From: Bartonella kosoyi
Lineage (GTDB): Bacteria; Pseudomonadota; Alphaproteobacteria; Rhizobiales; Rhizobiaceae
Direction: 5' to 3'
NCBI RefSeq assembly: GCF_003606325.2
Contig: NZ_CP031843.2
Span: 1-64,000 of the forward strand
DNA length: 64,000 nucleotides
Shown here piece after piece: positions 11,781 to 20,570 of this stretch (positions are counted from its first letter, which is position 1; each line of letters begins with the position of its first letter). Made by a program: the position numbers and the translations under genes. Under the pieces are notes generated by a model that saw only the letters and a list, made by a program, of their open reading frames with translations, had not been told where the DNA came from and searched no databases.

Positions 11781-13575
11781 GAAATTCCTTATTCAAGTTC
11801 ATATAATCCAATACTAATTGTTTCATGAAAATATTTTGGTATAGACAAAGATCAGAAATTTTTTTAGCCACAAACGCTTTTATCATTGGTAAAGCTTCAT
11901 CCTTTGATATCGACAGCAAATGAGAAATATGGTCTATCCGTTCTTCTAAATTGAGAGATAATCTTGGACTGGTGAAAAATGTTAAGATATCCAATTCCGG
12001 ACTGGCTTCTTGACATAAATCCCAATCCACTACCATAAAAGAATTCTCAGGAGTAACAATGATATTATCAGGATGTAAATCTCCATGTGATAAGATTATA
12101 TTCTTGCTTAATCGATCTTCAAAGATCTTATTGATTTGATCAATAATCGCCTTTTGATGTAGCAAATCCATTTGGCTCAATACAGTACCCCGGATAAACT
12201 CCCATTCGACGACTTCATCGCAAAGTGTTATCAAATTTGGTGCAGGATAGAGACTTTGTCGAAAAGAGCCATCCTTGATGTTTTCATTAATGCACGATGC
12301 TTCCGGATAAATTTGCCCATAGCAAAACTCTTGATGCTTGCGTTTCAAGAAATGTTGTTTTGACGATTGTGCATTTTCAGGTTGTAACCAAATGATTTCT
12401 TGTTTTCTGACAAAAATAATTAAAGCAGACACCCCAAAAATCACAGCCATAACCACTGCCAACCACAAATTAGCTTGCCAGAATGTTGAAAAAACATAAC
12501 CGTATAAAAAACTGAATGCAAAGGATACAACAGCTGTAATAATGGCTGTAAATGATAAAACAGTCGCGATAGCTTTGGGATCAATCAGTGAATTTATAAG
12601 AAGAGACGACAGATAAGATCGATAAGCAGATTTAAAAACACATAGCAGTAAAAATCCTAATGTAAGAGCCGCAATGATTTGAAATGACATGAGAAAAAAA
12701 GCAATGGTTACCATACAACCAATCATTAAGACGGGAAAAATAGGATTTTGAAACTTTGAAAAATACTTCTGAAACAATATATTGGAACTTGCTGAAAAAA
12801 AATTCCCAATGATAAAAATAATCGAAACCAAAATAGCAGGTTGAAATGGCAAAAAATCAGAAAATGCGATAGAAATAGTTCGATTATTAACCAAAATAGC
12901 AAAAGCTGAAACTGCACTTAAAAAAATAAGAGTGAAGCGATAAGGGTTTTTGACTTCTTTACGGCTGGTGCACAGAACTGTGAAAATACTCGGATGAGCG
13001 TTGATATGAAAACTATCTAATCCCTTCGTCAGTTTTGAAAACATAAAAAGAGCAAAAATTAATGAAAGGACTTGAAAAATCAAAGGCAATGCAGGATGTA
13101 CATAATAAAGTATTCCCCCTAAAAAAATAAGTACCGTTGTCACACTATAGGTAACTGCAGCCACTTCAGACTTAACGGAAAACAGTGTGCGATGCTTTGG
13201 GACTACAGAAAAGAGTAAACTATCTTCCGCACCTGAGAAACAAGCGGCTGCTAATGTAATACACAACAAATAAGTGGCGTAAGCAAAATATGCATAATTC
13301 ATAAAAAGAGCTAAAAAACCACAAAGAAAGAAAAACAGCCCAATATAAATAACGCGCTTACTTCCATAAACATCTGATAATAAACCCAAGGGGACTTCTA
13401 AGATCAAAGGAAGCAATAAAAAATAACTCCCGATTAAAACAATATCCGCTTGCGACAAATGCAATTTTTCCGACAAAAAAAGCGGTAAAACAGCAACCAC
13501 GAGAGCAGTAGACTTGCTAAGGCTATAAATCTTAAATTGCTTAACCTTATCCATAAAATACTTGTCCCACGACAT
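11770..13575 (-). CDS. MFS transporter fused to an APH/choline-kinase-like domain
   Basis: A 601-residue protein. Residues 1 to about 405 form a 12-helix major facilitator with the typical loop-2/3 motif GLLSDVYGSKR (about residues 63-73). The C-terminal part holds HGDLHPDN (residues 497-504) and VVDWD (about 515-519), the catalytic and metal-binding loops of aminoglycoside/choline-type kinases. The kinase N-lobe is short; no phosphate-binding loop or ATP lysine is obvious, so activity is doubtful. The gene lies between two broken radical SAM genes on the same strand, overlapping both, which suggests one operon for making and exporting a modified small molecule or peptide (inference). An alternative start is Met8 at 13554. 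It is AT-rich compared with the core genes around it, hinting at transfer. Confidence 0.75.
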   Translation of the reverse strand: MSWDKYFMDKVKQFKIYSLSKSTALVVAVLPLFLSEKLHLSQADIVLIGSYFLLLPLILEVPLGLLSDVYGSKRVIYIGLFFFLCGFLALFMNYAYFAYATYLLCITLAAACFSGAEDSLLFSVVPKHRTLFSVKSEVAAVTYSVTTVLIFLGGILYYVHPALPLIFQVLSLIFALFMFSKLTKGLDSFHINAHPSIFTVLCTSRKEVKNPYRFTLIFLSAVSAFAILVNNRTISIAFSDFLPFQPAILVSIIFIIGNFFSASSNILFQKYFSKFQNPIFPVLMIGCMVTIAFFLMSFQIIAALTLGFLLLCVFKSAYRSYLSSLLINSLIDPKAIATVLSFTAIITAVVSFAFSFLYGYVFSTFWQANLWLAVVMAVIFGVSALIIFVRKQEIIWLQPENAQSSKQHFLKRKHQEFCYGQIYPEASCINENIKDGSFRQSLYPAPNLITLCDEVVEWEFIRGTVLSQMDLLHQKAIIDQINKIFEDRLSKNIILSHGDLHPDNIIVTPENSFMVVDWDLCQEASPELDILTFFTSPRLSLNLEERIDHISHLLSISKDEALPMIKAFVAKKISDLCLYQNIFMKQLVLDYMNLNKEFHGR

Positions 13576-14187
13576 CCGCTACATGCACCAGATTCTTTCA
13601 AAGATTTTAAAACGCTTTGAGCAGACCAATCTATTGCCTCATAATTTTGTAGATTCCCGAAAGCTTCTGAATAAAAGCAATTTTTTAAATCTCCATTATA
13701 GTCCAATACCAAGGATGAAAATGGAAATAAACACATTAACGGCGACGAAACGTACGTAGAATTTTCGCCTAAGTAATCATGAATACAATTTACAAAATTT
13801 TGTGACGTCCATGAGATTTTTCTTTCTTGGAACTTTTTATCTCTATAAATCTGGAGGGGAGATTCTTTCCTTGATAATTCATCTCTCAAATGAAAAAGTA
13901 AGGCGTTTGGCGGAAGAGTTTTGTTTCTTAAAGTCTTAGATTGATCCCCTTAGATTGATCGTTTGTATTATTTTTTCTAGAAAAACTAAATGACGATGTA
14001 TCGAGCGGGCTGAATCCGATATAATCGACATCTTTGCTTATACAAAAATCGATAAAATGAATAATATTTTCTAAAATCTCTTTGGTAACTGTCGCTCTTA
14101 TTCCTATACTTTGCAGAGGTTGAAGATTCTTAACTGTTTGAATGTTTTTCCACACGCGATCAAATTTATTCGCCCCCCGTATATCAT
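13434..14187 (-). pseudogene. radical SAM/SPASM-type protein remnant, frame-disrupted and 5' truncated
   Basis: Two consecutive frames (14155-13928 and 13889-13434) carry parts of one protein. The first holds FDRVWKNIQTVKNL... YIGFSPLD, the late part of a radical SAM barrel. The second holds CLFPFSSLVLDYNGDLKNC and CSGCRG, a SPASM-like auxiliary cluster region. They join in frame if one unit of a 14-base direct duplication (CTTAGATTGATC at 13935 and 13949) is removed. A strong AGGAGG and ATG lie at 14187, but six G at 14173-14178 put that start out of frame; seven would give MIYGGANKFDRVWKN. The N-terminal CX3CX2C half is absent. The end overlaps the start of the transporter gene. Confidence 0.6.
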
Positions 14188-14680
14188 AATATCCTCCTCA
14201 TATTGTTATTATGTACCTTATGTATATTCAAGACAATGAGTGTTGTGTAAAAAGTTTGAGGATTTACAACTTTATAATTGTAAAATCAATTTAACTGTAT
14301 TACGCAATATTCAGTTTGGAAAACAAATTGGCCTATACCGGTATAAATCAAAAAACTCTTGTGCTCAGCTAATTTCCATTTTAATGATTAAGTTCATTCA
14401 AAAAGGATTATTCTTGATTTCAATGGCTATTTCACTTCAAACGCAATAAGAAATATGCAATAGTCTACTTTATCAAGTAATTTTAAAAAGGTTTTTTGGG
14501 ACTGAAATAAAGAATAGTTGTTGCGTCAATCAGCTTCTCAGAAGAAAAATTTTTCAATTATTTTTCTGTTTTAATTGTAATTTTATGAAATACTACTTGC
14601 AGTAAAATTACCTTTAAAAGAGGTTCTACTCGACGCCAAAATACAAACTTTTATTTCTTATTAAAGATACAATCATATTG
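14188..14680. other. AT-rich stretch upstream of the radical SAM locus
   Basis: No supported gene. A perfect AGGAGG at 14193-14198 (minus strand) belongs to the radical SAM remnant. I looked for a short precursor-peptide gene on the minus strand and found none that is convincing. Confidence 0.4.
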
Positions 14681-15130
14681 ATTTATAATGATAATCTAGT
14701 GTTATTCATATTGAATGAGAATCCCGAATAACGTAAGATTCTCTCATTTCAAATCTGTTTATCTTGAAGCAAGAAAAACCACTTGGCAGCACATAACAAG
14801 CGGGATGAGTGTGTGGATCAAATTTGTTAAAGACAAGAACTAAAAAGGGTCCTTATAACCGTCTTAAGTGCCAAGGGCTGTCGCAACATTGGGGGCTGGC
14901 AAATGGTGTGATGATGCCGGCTTGCTTCTTCATAAGCGTAAAGATGGAAGTGCTCAATGGATTTTACGGTATACTCTTCATAAGATTCATAAAAAGGCAT
15001 TTTTTTGTACAGTTTTACGCCACGCAAGTATATCCAGCGTGTAATGTGCAAGAGATATGATTTTGTTTGATTAACGATAAACAGACTTGAAATGAGAGCC
15101 CTCTCTCATCTTCAAGGTTGTTCATTGAAC
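14681..15130 (+). repeat. integrase-remnant element with inverted ends, beside tRNA-Leu
   Basis: This is the best-bounded copy of the dispersed element. From the left: TTGATTTATAATGATAAT, a hairpin GAGAATC...GATTCTC, then CTCTCATTTCAAATCTGTTTATC. Next comes a frame-broken integrase N-terminus (14809-15050, comparable with 23088-23273). The right end at about 15073-15095 is GATAAACAGACTTGAAATGAGAG, the inverted form of the left block with one difference in 23. The element ends about 125 bases before the 3' end of tRNA-Leu, a common integrase target, but no duplicated tRNA end is visible. Confidence 0.65.
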
Positions 15131-15255
15131 ATGAAAAATGGTAAACGGTCTTTATAAAGCGCAATTTACAAATCCCACTATTTTATAAAACCTGAGAGTT
15201 CTATCATCAATGTGAGGGAGATTCTCATAGGATAAAATGGAAGTCTTTATCAAAG

Positions 15256-15340
15256 TGGTGCGGGTGGTCGGACTCGAACCGACACTCCTTTCGGAACCAG
15301 ATTTTGAGTCTGGCGCGTCTACCAGTTCCACCACACCCGC
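15256..15340 (-). tRNA. tRNA-Leu (anticodon CAA)
   Basis: Minus-strand cloverleaf of 85 bases including an encoded CCA. The acceptor stem GCGGGTG pairs with CACCCGC and the discriminator is A. The anticodon stem-loop CCAGA-CTCAAAA-TCTGG gives anticodon CAA. A variable arm (TTCCGAAAGGAG region) and a T-loop GGTTCGAGTCC are present, as expected for a class II leucine tRNA. Confidence 0.95.
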
Positions 15341-15535
15341 ACTTGTGTTATAAAAGACAGACTTGTCGATTATTCTTTTGCACTATATGAAGAAGCATAG
15401 ATTCGTCAACAGCAGACTTCTGATTTTTTAAGAATTTCTCTCATTTTCTTCTCTGTTTGATGGAATATTTTCTTTATCGAATTGACAGCAAACTCATTTG
15501 TAAAGTTTTTACCACTTAAATTTATAAAAAGCCTC

Positions 15536-16141
15536 ATGATATTAAACAAATTAAAGCTTTGGACGATTTCTTTAGCAAATCGGCGTACAGCACCACACTG
15601 GCTTGGTTTCATTGCCTTTATTGAAAGTTCTTTTTTTCCCATTCCCGTAGATATTTTATATATCCCCCTGCTGCTTATCCGTCAAAAGCAGGTTTATCGC
15701 TATGCTTTCATTGCAACGATCTGTTCTGTTTTAGGCGGCATTGCCGGTTGGTTTATCGGACATTTTGCTTATGGCACCCTTGCCAAACCCATTTTAGAAT
15801 TTTACGGCAAAGTTGAAAGTTTTGAAGCTCTAAAAAACAATGCCACCCTACAATTTCTGATTATTTTACTGATAACATCAGGTTTTTTTCATCTTCCCCC
15901 TATCAAAATTGTCACAATTTTGGCGGGTGTGATGAGTGTCCGTCTTGAACTTTTCATTCTCATTTGTATTTTTTCCCGAGGCGCTCGTTTTTATCTTCTC
16001 GCGTGGTTGATTAAACATTTTGGACAAAAAGCAATGAATTTTCTAAGACGACATTTCAAATGGATTATCCTCGTAGGGTGTGTTAGTCTCCTTTTGGTTT
16101 ATGGGATTTTTATAGCTTTTTTTAATAAGCAGCTTTTATAA
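15536..16141 (+). CDS. YqaA/DedA-type membrane protein
   Basis: About 200 residues with several membrane segments. FIESSFFPIPVDILYIPL near the N-terminus matches the re-entrant segment of the DedA/VTT superfamily, and IKHFGQKAMNFLRRHF near the end is typical of the YqaA branch. DedA proteins act in inner-membrane lipid carrier flipping and membrane homeostasis; the role of the YqaA branch is less clear. I chose the ATG at 15536 because residues upstream of it (to 15482) are not typical. The next gene, dsbB, starts 12 bases after the stop, a pairing I recall from Rhizobiales. Confidence 0.82.
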   Translation: MILNKLKLWTISLANRRTAPHWLGFIAFIESSFFPIPVDILYIPLLLIRQKQVYRYAFIATICSVLGGIAGWFIGHFAYGTLAKPILEFYGKVESFEALKNNATLQFLIILLITSGFFHLPPIKIVTILAGVMSVRLELFILICIFSRGARFYLLAWLIKHFGQKAMNFLRRHFKWIILVGCVSLLLVYGIFIAFFNKQLL

Positions 16142-16153
16142 GGAACAGACCCA

Positions 16154-16723
16154 ATGGCATGTGTTTTTTCTTCCCATTCCTTTTTAAACAAACACCTTCA
16201 TCTAGAACCCAGCAGAAAAGAACAAAGTTTATGGGCTTTTTTTCTGGCTTTTTGCTTATCCGCCACTGTAGGTCTCGCCCTTTGTTTTGAACATCTTGGT
16301 GGGTATCTTCCTTGCGATTTATGTCTTATCGAGCGTTTTCCCTATTACGGTGCCATCCCCTTTTTGCTCTTAGCAGGTTTTGGAGCATGGTTTTTTCGCA
16401 TGTCTTCGTGGATACAACTTTTATTTTTATGTGTTTTTGTCTTAATGAGCATTAGCCTTGTTCTCGCCATTTATCATGCCGGTGTTGAATATGGCTTTTG
16501 GACAGCGCCTCTCAGTTGTGGTTCAAACACCATACGCAAAGCCTTAGACGTTAACCAACTGCTTAATCAATTAAACAATATTCACCCTCCTTCTTGTTCA
16601 GAAGCTCCCACCCGTTTTCTTTTTCTTTCATTTGCCGGTTGGAATGTGGTTGCAAGCCTCCTTTTCAGCCTTATGAGCCTCTATATTACTTCGAAAGGCA
16701 TTCTCTCGAGCCACAAGACATAA
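16154..16723 (+). CDS. dsbB: disulfide bond formation protein B
   Basis: A 189-residue DsbB with four membrane helices. The first periplasmic loop has the CDLC active site (Cys54 and Cys57) followed by LIERFPYY. The second loop has the GVEYGFW motif and two cysteines (SCGSN near 119 and PSCSE near 145), the pair that reacts with DsbA. It reoxidises DsbA using ubiquinone in the inner membrane. It follows the YqaA-type gene in a likely two-gene operon. This is the more canonical of the two DsbB proteins in the window. Confidence 0.92.
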   Translation: MACVFSSHSFLNKHLHLEPSRKEQSLWAFFLAFCLSATVGLALCFEHLGGYLPCDLCLIERFPYYGAIPFLLLAGFGAWFFRMSSWIQLLFLCVFVLMSISLVLAIYHAGVEYGFWTAPLSCGSNTIRKALDVNQLLNQLNNIHPPSCSEAPTRFLFLSFAGWNVVASLLFSLMSLYITSKGILSSHKT

Positions 16724-17094
16724 ACAAATCCCCCCATGCGGAACAGCATACTTTTTCTTTAAAAACCGCATAGCGTATGGATCTCCACAGCAAAAGAACG
16801 GCGCCCCGTACAAAGCATCCAGAGCACAAAAATTGCCCCTGTAACGCGTGTCCACAAACATCATCTTCTTATCATCAAACTTCTCCTTGAACATTAAAAC
16901 AGATGAACCACACCTTTTGTTGTAAAATCTCCCTCTGTTTTCTTTTCATGCCTTTTCAGGTTTAATATTTTTATCAATATTCTGTTCTCCAAAAGGAGGA
17001 GAAAAACAACGAATATCCGTATTTTATTGTTTTGCTTCTCTGTACTTATCAGCAATATTTTGATAGAAGCTAGCGACAGAAAAGTGATCAGAGA

Positions 17095-17667
17095 ATGTCA
17101 GTGAGGGGACCAATAAAGATTGAATGGTCAACCATGTCTGAGGATAAAAACACAACGCCTCCCACTCTCCCTCCCCCGCTCACTCCTGTAGAAATCTGTC
17201 ATCTTGAAGCACCGCATATTGTGATGGAACATGATCATGCCGCATGGCGAGAACATGTGAAATTAGGGGATATCAATGCACCTTACACAAAGCCCCCTCA
17301 TATAAAACCGCGGCTCAAATCAGCACCCCGCATTCGACAAGTTTTTTGGTGCGATTTTCCTCATGATTCGATTCTCCCTGAATTTTGGAAAAAACGTCCT
17401 GTTTTAGTGCTTTCTAAGAATGCAAAACTCTATGGCAATGTTACGGTTTTGCCCTTTTCGACAAAATCACAACCGAATAATCCTGCGGCTTATCCCCTAC
17501 AATCTCCGATAGAACATAAAAAAGCATGGATTATCTGCAATTATGTAACAACCGTCTCAGTAAGCCGTCTTAGTTGCTCACATAGTGGTGCCCCAAGATT
17601 ATCGGAGGAAGAATTTCATAAAGTTATTTCTCTTATGCTTAAATATTTACCGCGTTTGAACCCTTGA
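17095..17667 (+). CDS. PemK/MazF-like endoribonuclease-type protein
   Basis: A 190-residue protein. The C-terminal half, from IRQVFWCDFPHD (about residue 79) through FWKKRPVLVLSKN, VTVLPFSTKSQ and KAWIICNYVTTVSVSRL, follows the PemK/MazF toxin fold, whose members cleave mRNA. The N-terminal 75 residues are Pro-rich and not part of that fold. No antitoxin gene is visible on either side, so it may be an orphan toxin or a domesticated relative. An alternative start is Met14 (17134). The next plus-strand feature is a pair of stable hairpins. Confidence 0.72.
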   Translation: MSVRGPIKIEWSTMSEDKNTTPPTLPPPLTPVEICHLEAPHIVMEHDHAAWREHVKLGDINAPYTKPPHIKPRLKSAPRIRQVFWCDFPHDSILPEFWKKRPVLVLSKNAKLYGNVTVLPFSTKSQPNNPAAYPLQSPIEHKKAWIICNYVTTVSVSRLSCSHSGAPRLSEEEFHKVISLMLKYLPRLNP

Positions 17668-17679
17668 CTTTTAAAAAAA

Positions 17680-17790
17680 ATAAGCGTATATAGGAAAGCA
17701 TATACGGCATCAGTAATGGTGGCCGCTTCCCCGAAAGGGGAGATAGGAACGGAGGAGTGGGAAACCACTCCTTTCGTCATTGAGGCGCTT
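17680..17790 (+). other. candidate structured RNA: consecutive hairpins with GAAA loops
   Basis: Three hairpins follow the PemK-like stop. CGTATAT...ATATACG spans about 17685-17706. CCCC-GAAA-GGGG (17729-17740) extends outward by a T-A pair. AGGAGTGG-GAAA-CCACTCCT spans 17753-17772. Two stable stems with the same GNRA tetraloop 10-12 bases apart look like an RNA rather than a coding region. The frame 17716-18060 running through it has no recognisable product. Confidence 0.4.
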
Positions 17791-18861
17791 GTTTTTTGTT
17801 TTAAGCGATCAGGCAAGAGTATCACCAACATCACGCAAGAGCAACGATCACAAGCTAAAAGTAAAGAGGCTTACGCATTAGCAAGGATTATAATTCTCTC
17901 TTTAGAAAACTGTTTCACAATAAACAGCCTGCAGGATGCATTCTCCTTACACGGTTACCTGTTTCCTTTAAACAAGCGTTTTAATGGTCAACTTTATTTC
18001 CAAGCCCCCCTCTTTGGTGGAATATATTTTTCTTTGCCCTCCCCCCTTGAAAGCCATTGATATTCTCCAAGTGTCATTCTTTAACGTTGACCACCATCAC
18101 CATAAAACAAAAGCTTGTTCATCACTTCCATTGGTCAGAAATAAATGGACAAAAGAGACACTGAAATATCGATCATCACCTGCGCGAGCGACAGATTCTT
18201 CCAGAGTGACCATGCCCTACAGTCGTTTTTCTTTTCGCATTTTCATCATAATAAATCATAAGATATCCTTTTCGTATTATGCCATAGAGAGGGTTTTACT
18301 ATGGCGCCAATTTTTCAAGAGAAATCCTTCACAAAGCGATAGAGAGCAAGGTTTCTTTATGGAGAGCGCGCAGGACGCCGTGTTTTGACCTTTTCCATCA
18401 CAATGATAAATTCAAACTTTAACCAACGCGACAATACGCTCCCTCTAAACGATTTTCGCACCACCTCATCCGCCACAGGCTGCTCCAATATCGATCCATT
18501 CATCGGTATATTTCCTTGAGAATTTTTTGCGCTTTCAGTCCCCGTAAAAAAAGAAAAGATTTTGATCATGTTCAATTCCGTTATTGTGAATACGGATTGA
18601 ACGATGCCCAAAAAAATCAAACAAAAATAGAGGGATAAGTTACGAAAACTATAGGGTAAATTTTGCTGCCCCAAAATGTCTATTTTTCTTCCTCTAAACA
18701 ATCATTGAAACACTATAAAATATTTTATTATGTAAAAACAACTACTTATAATCTAGGGGAGAAAGGTAAAAACTTTCCCCAGAAAAGGAGATTATCTTCA
18801 AGATTATCAAACAAAGCAGCACACTTTTAGTGATCTTTTTGTTTTTTCTCTTTTGATAAAA
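17791..18861. other. stretch without a supported gene
   Basis: Open frames at 17716-18060 and 17984-18388 (plus) and 18357-18701 (minus) have no family features I recognise. The minus frame has one possible membrane segment and a charged tail (RGSVLSRWLKFEF) and could be a decayed gene. Confidence 0.4.
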
Positions 18862-19527
18862 TTAATTGGCAGGTGTCTTAGGAGCCCCTCCGGTAGGTTC
18901 CCAATTAGCAATACTTGCAAGCTTCTCAATAACATCTTCTTTTAACTTACTACTTTTCTTATTGCGTAAATCATATTGATCAGCATTCTGTTGCAACCAT
19001 TTTATAAGCGTGCCTTTAACAGTTTTACCACCCTCAGCCTCGTTCACCGCTTCCCAAGCCGCAACAGCTGCAGCAAGCTTTGGAGCATAGCGTGGATGCG
19101 TTGGATCTTGAAACGCATAATATTTTTTATCCTTAGTGTCACGAGAATCATCTTCAGGGAAAAAAAATGCAGGGCGCAAACCACGCGATAAAAGCCATTT
19201 TTTTAAATCTTCAACGAGAACATATGAGGAATATGTCTCTATATAATCACAAAAACTCGACCATTCTATCTTTAATTGATCGTCTTTTCCTGCCTGAACT
19301 ATGGCATTATAAGCTCCCCGGAAACAAGCAGTTTTCTCTGATGATACGGAAAGGTTATCTTCGTAAATATCACCCCTTTCTGGTTCTGTTTCATCTTCAA
19401 ACAGACATTTTCCTGGATTTAATCCAACTACTAAAAGCGCTGCCTGCGGTATTGTTAGTTTTTGCAAACCCAAAAACCATTCTAAACTGTCATCAATTTC
19501 CACAGAGTTCCTCTTTTTTCTGCACAA
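18862..19527 (-). CDS. hypothetical protein of a phage-associated type
   Basis: A 221-residue soluble protein. It opens with DDSLEWFLGLQKLTIPQAALLVVGLNP, has HPRYAPKLAAAVAAWEAV near residue 140-155, and ends ANWEPTGGAPKTP. I recognise this combination from hypothetical proteins near prophage and integrated-element genes in Proteobacteria, but no function is known to me. The gene stands alone, downstream of decayed sequence. No DNA-binding or catalytic motif is visible. Confidence 0.6.
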   Translation of the reverse strand: MCRKKRNSVEIDDSLEWFLGLQKLTIPQAALLVVGLNPGKCLFEDETEPERGDIYEDNLSVSSEKTACFRGAYNAIVQAGKDDQLKIEWSSFCDYIETYSSYVLVEDLKKWLLSRGLRPAFFFPEDDSRDTKDKKYYAFQDPTHPRYAPKLAAAVAAWEAVNEAEGGKTVKGTLIKWLQQNADQYDLRNKKSSKLKEDVIEKLASIANWEPTGGAPKTPAN

Positions 19528-20536
19528 CTTAATTCTTTTTTAAAAACATCAAAAACATTTGTTAATGTACAATTCAGCTCTTTCACGTTGCAACTCATGC
19601 CATACTGTAAATAAAAACACAGCCCCCACACCCCTCCTTGTGATCTACAAGAAAATGATTTTAATTGATTCAATATAACAAGTTTTGAAGTGAGAGAATC
19701 CTACTAAATTTAGGGCTTTCATGCAAGATATAAGGCGCGTTGCAAAGCGATAAATGATCCTTCATAAAGCATCAATTTTCATGCGTGATCAAACAAATAT
19801 ATCTCTCTCATTGATACACTCTAACCTTTAAAACCAATCCCAATCACAGCACAAAAGATAATTTGTTAGACGCAAACAAATCCACCTCAATGCTAGTATC
19901 ATAAGGGGACTGGCTTACACTTAAAACGGGATACGGGATGTAAAACGATCCAATAAAAATACCGAGAATAAACGGTGCTAAAGACTGTCGCAAACATTGG
20001 GGACTAAGCAGGTGTCATGGTACCGATTTATGAAGCATCAAGAGAAGAAGACTCAATAGCGTTTGTATTATTTCATGGGGGCTTTGCCGCTCTCACCTTC
20101 TATACGCTTCACCTATACGCTTCACGGATGCCCTTGTAAAATAGGCTTTTGTTGCTTGAAAAAAGTCGTCTTTAAAGAATGATCTCAAATTTCAAAAAGT
20201 TTTTTATCGTCTTTTGAACGATCAACTAAATAATGGGGCTGACTTATTTCTTTCCATATATTCTCTTTTCTTTCCATATATTTCCGAGCCTAAATCCATT
20301 GACTCTCGTACAATAATCGGAATGCTCTATTGCAACGCTTCTTTAGCAAAATAAAGCCTATTTTCTCTCAATTTTTTCACACGAGCTCCTCACCCCTCCC
20401 CTGGATAAATCTCCTTTATTGATTGGTCAGCTTTACTTTCATGGCATCCCTAAATTCTTTTTTTCTTACTGAAACCTTTTTGCATTTTTTCAGTTTTTAA
20501 CTTTTAGGTTGACTTTCAGTTTATTTTTCTTCATCT
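19528..20536. other. intergenic stretch with repeat-family debris
   Basis: An inverted trace of the dispersed block (TTTTGAAGTGAGAG) lies near 19683-19696. A trace of the integrase remnant lies at 19960-20130 (CTAAAGACTGTCGCAAACATTGGGG, compare CCAAGGGCTGTCGCAACATTGGGGG at 14871). A short exact repeat, TTTCTTTCCATATATTC / TTTCTTTCCATATATTT, occurs at about 20246-20283. No gene is seen. Confidence 0.45.
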
Positions 20537-20553
20537 TTTAGAATTATTCTAAA
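20537..20553. promoter_or_regulatory. Irr-type iron control element (ICE box)
   Basis: TTTAGAA-TTA-TTCTAAA, a perfect inverted repeat matching the ICE motif bound by the iron-response regulator Irr in Rhizobiales. It ends 17 bases before the mbfA start codon, a position suited to repression when iron is low, as reported for mbfA in related bacteria. Confidence 0.8.
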
Positions 20554-20570
20554 GTGCAGAGGAACAGAGA

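Noticed and set aside
15152..15334. 60-codon frame on the minus strand reading MVELVDAPDSKSGSERS
   Set aside because: This is the translation of the tRNA-Leu gene itself, a common false protein call.
14681..15340. Genomic-island attachment site at tRNA-Leu
   Set aside because: The integrase remnant is close, but I could not find a direct repeat of the tRNA 3' end that would mark attL and attR.
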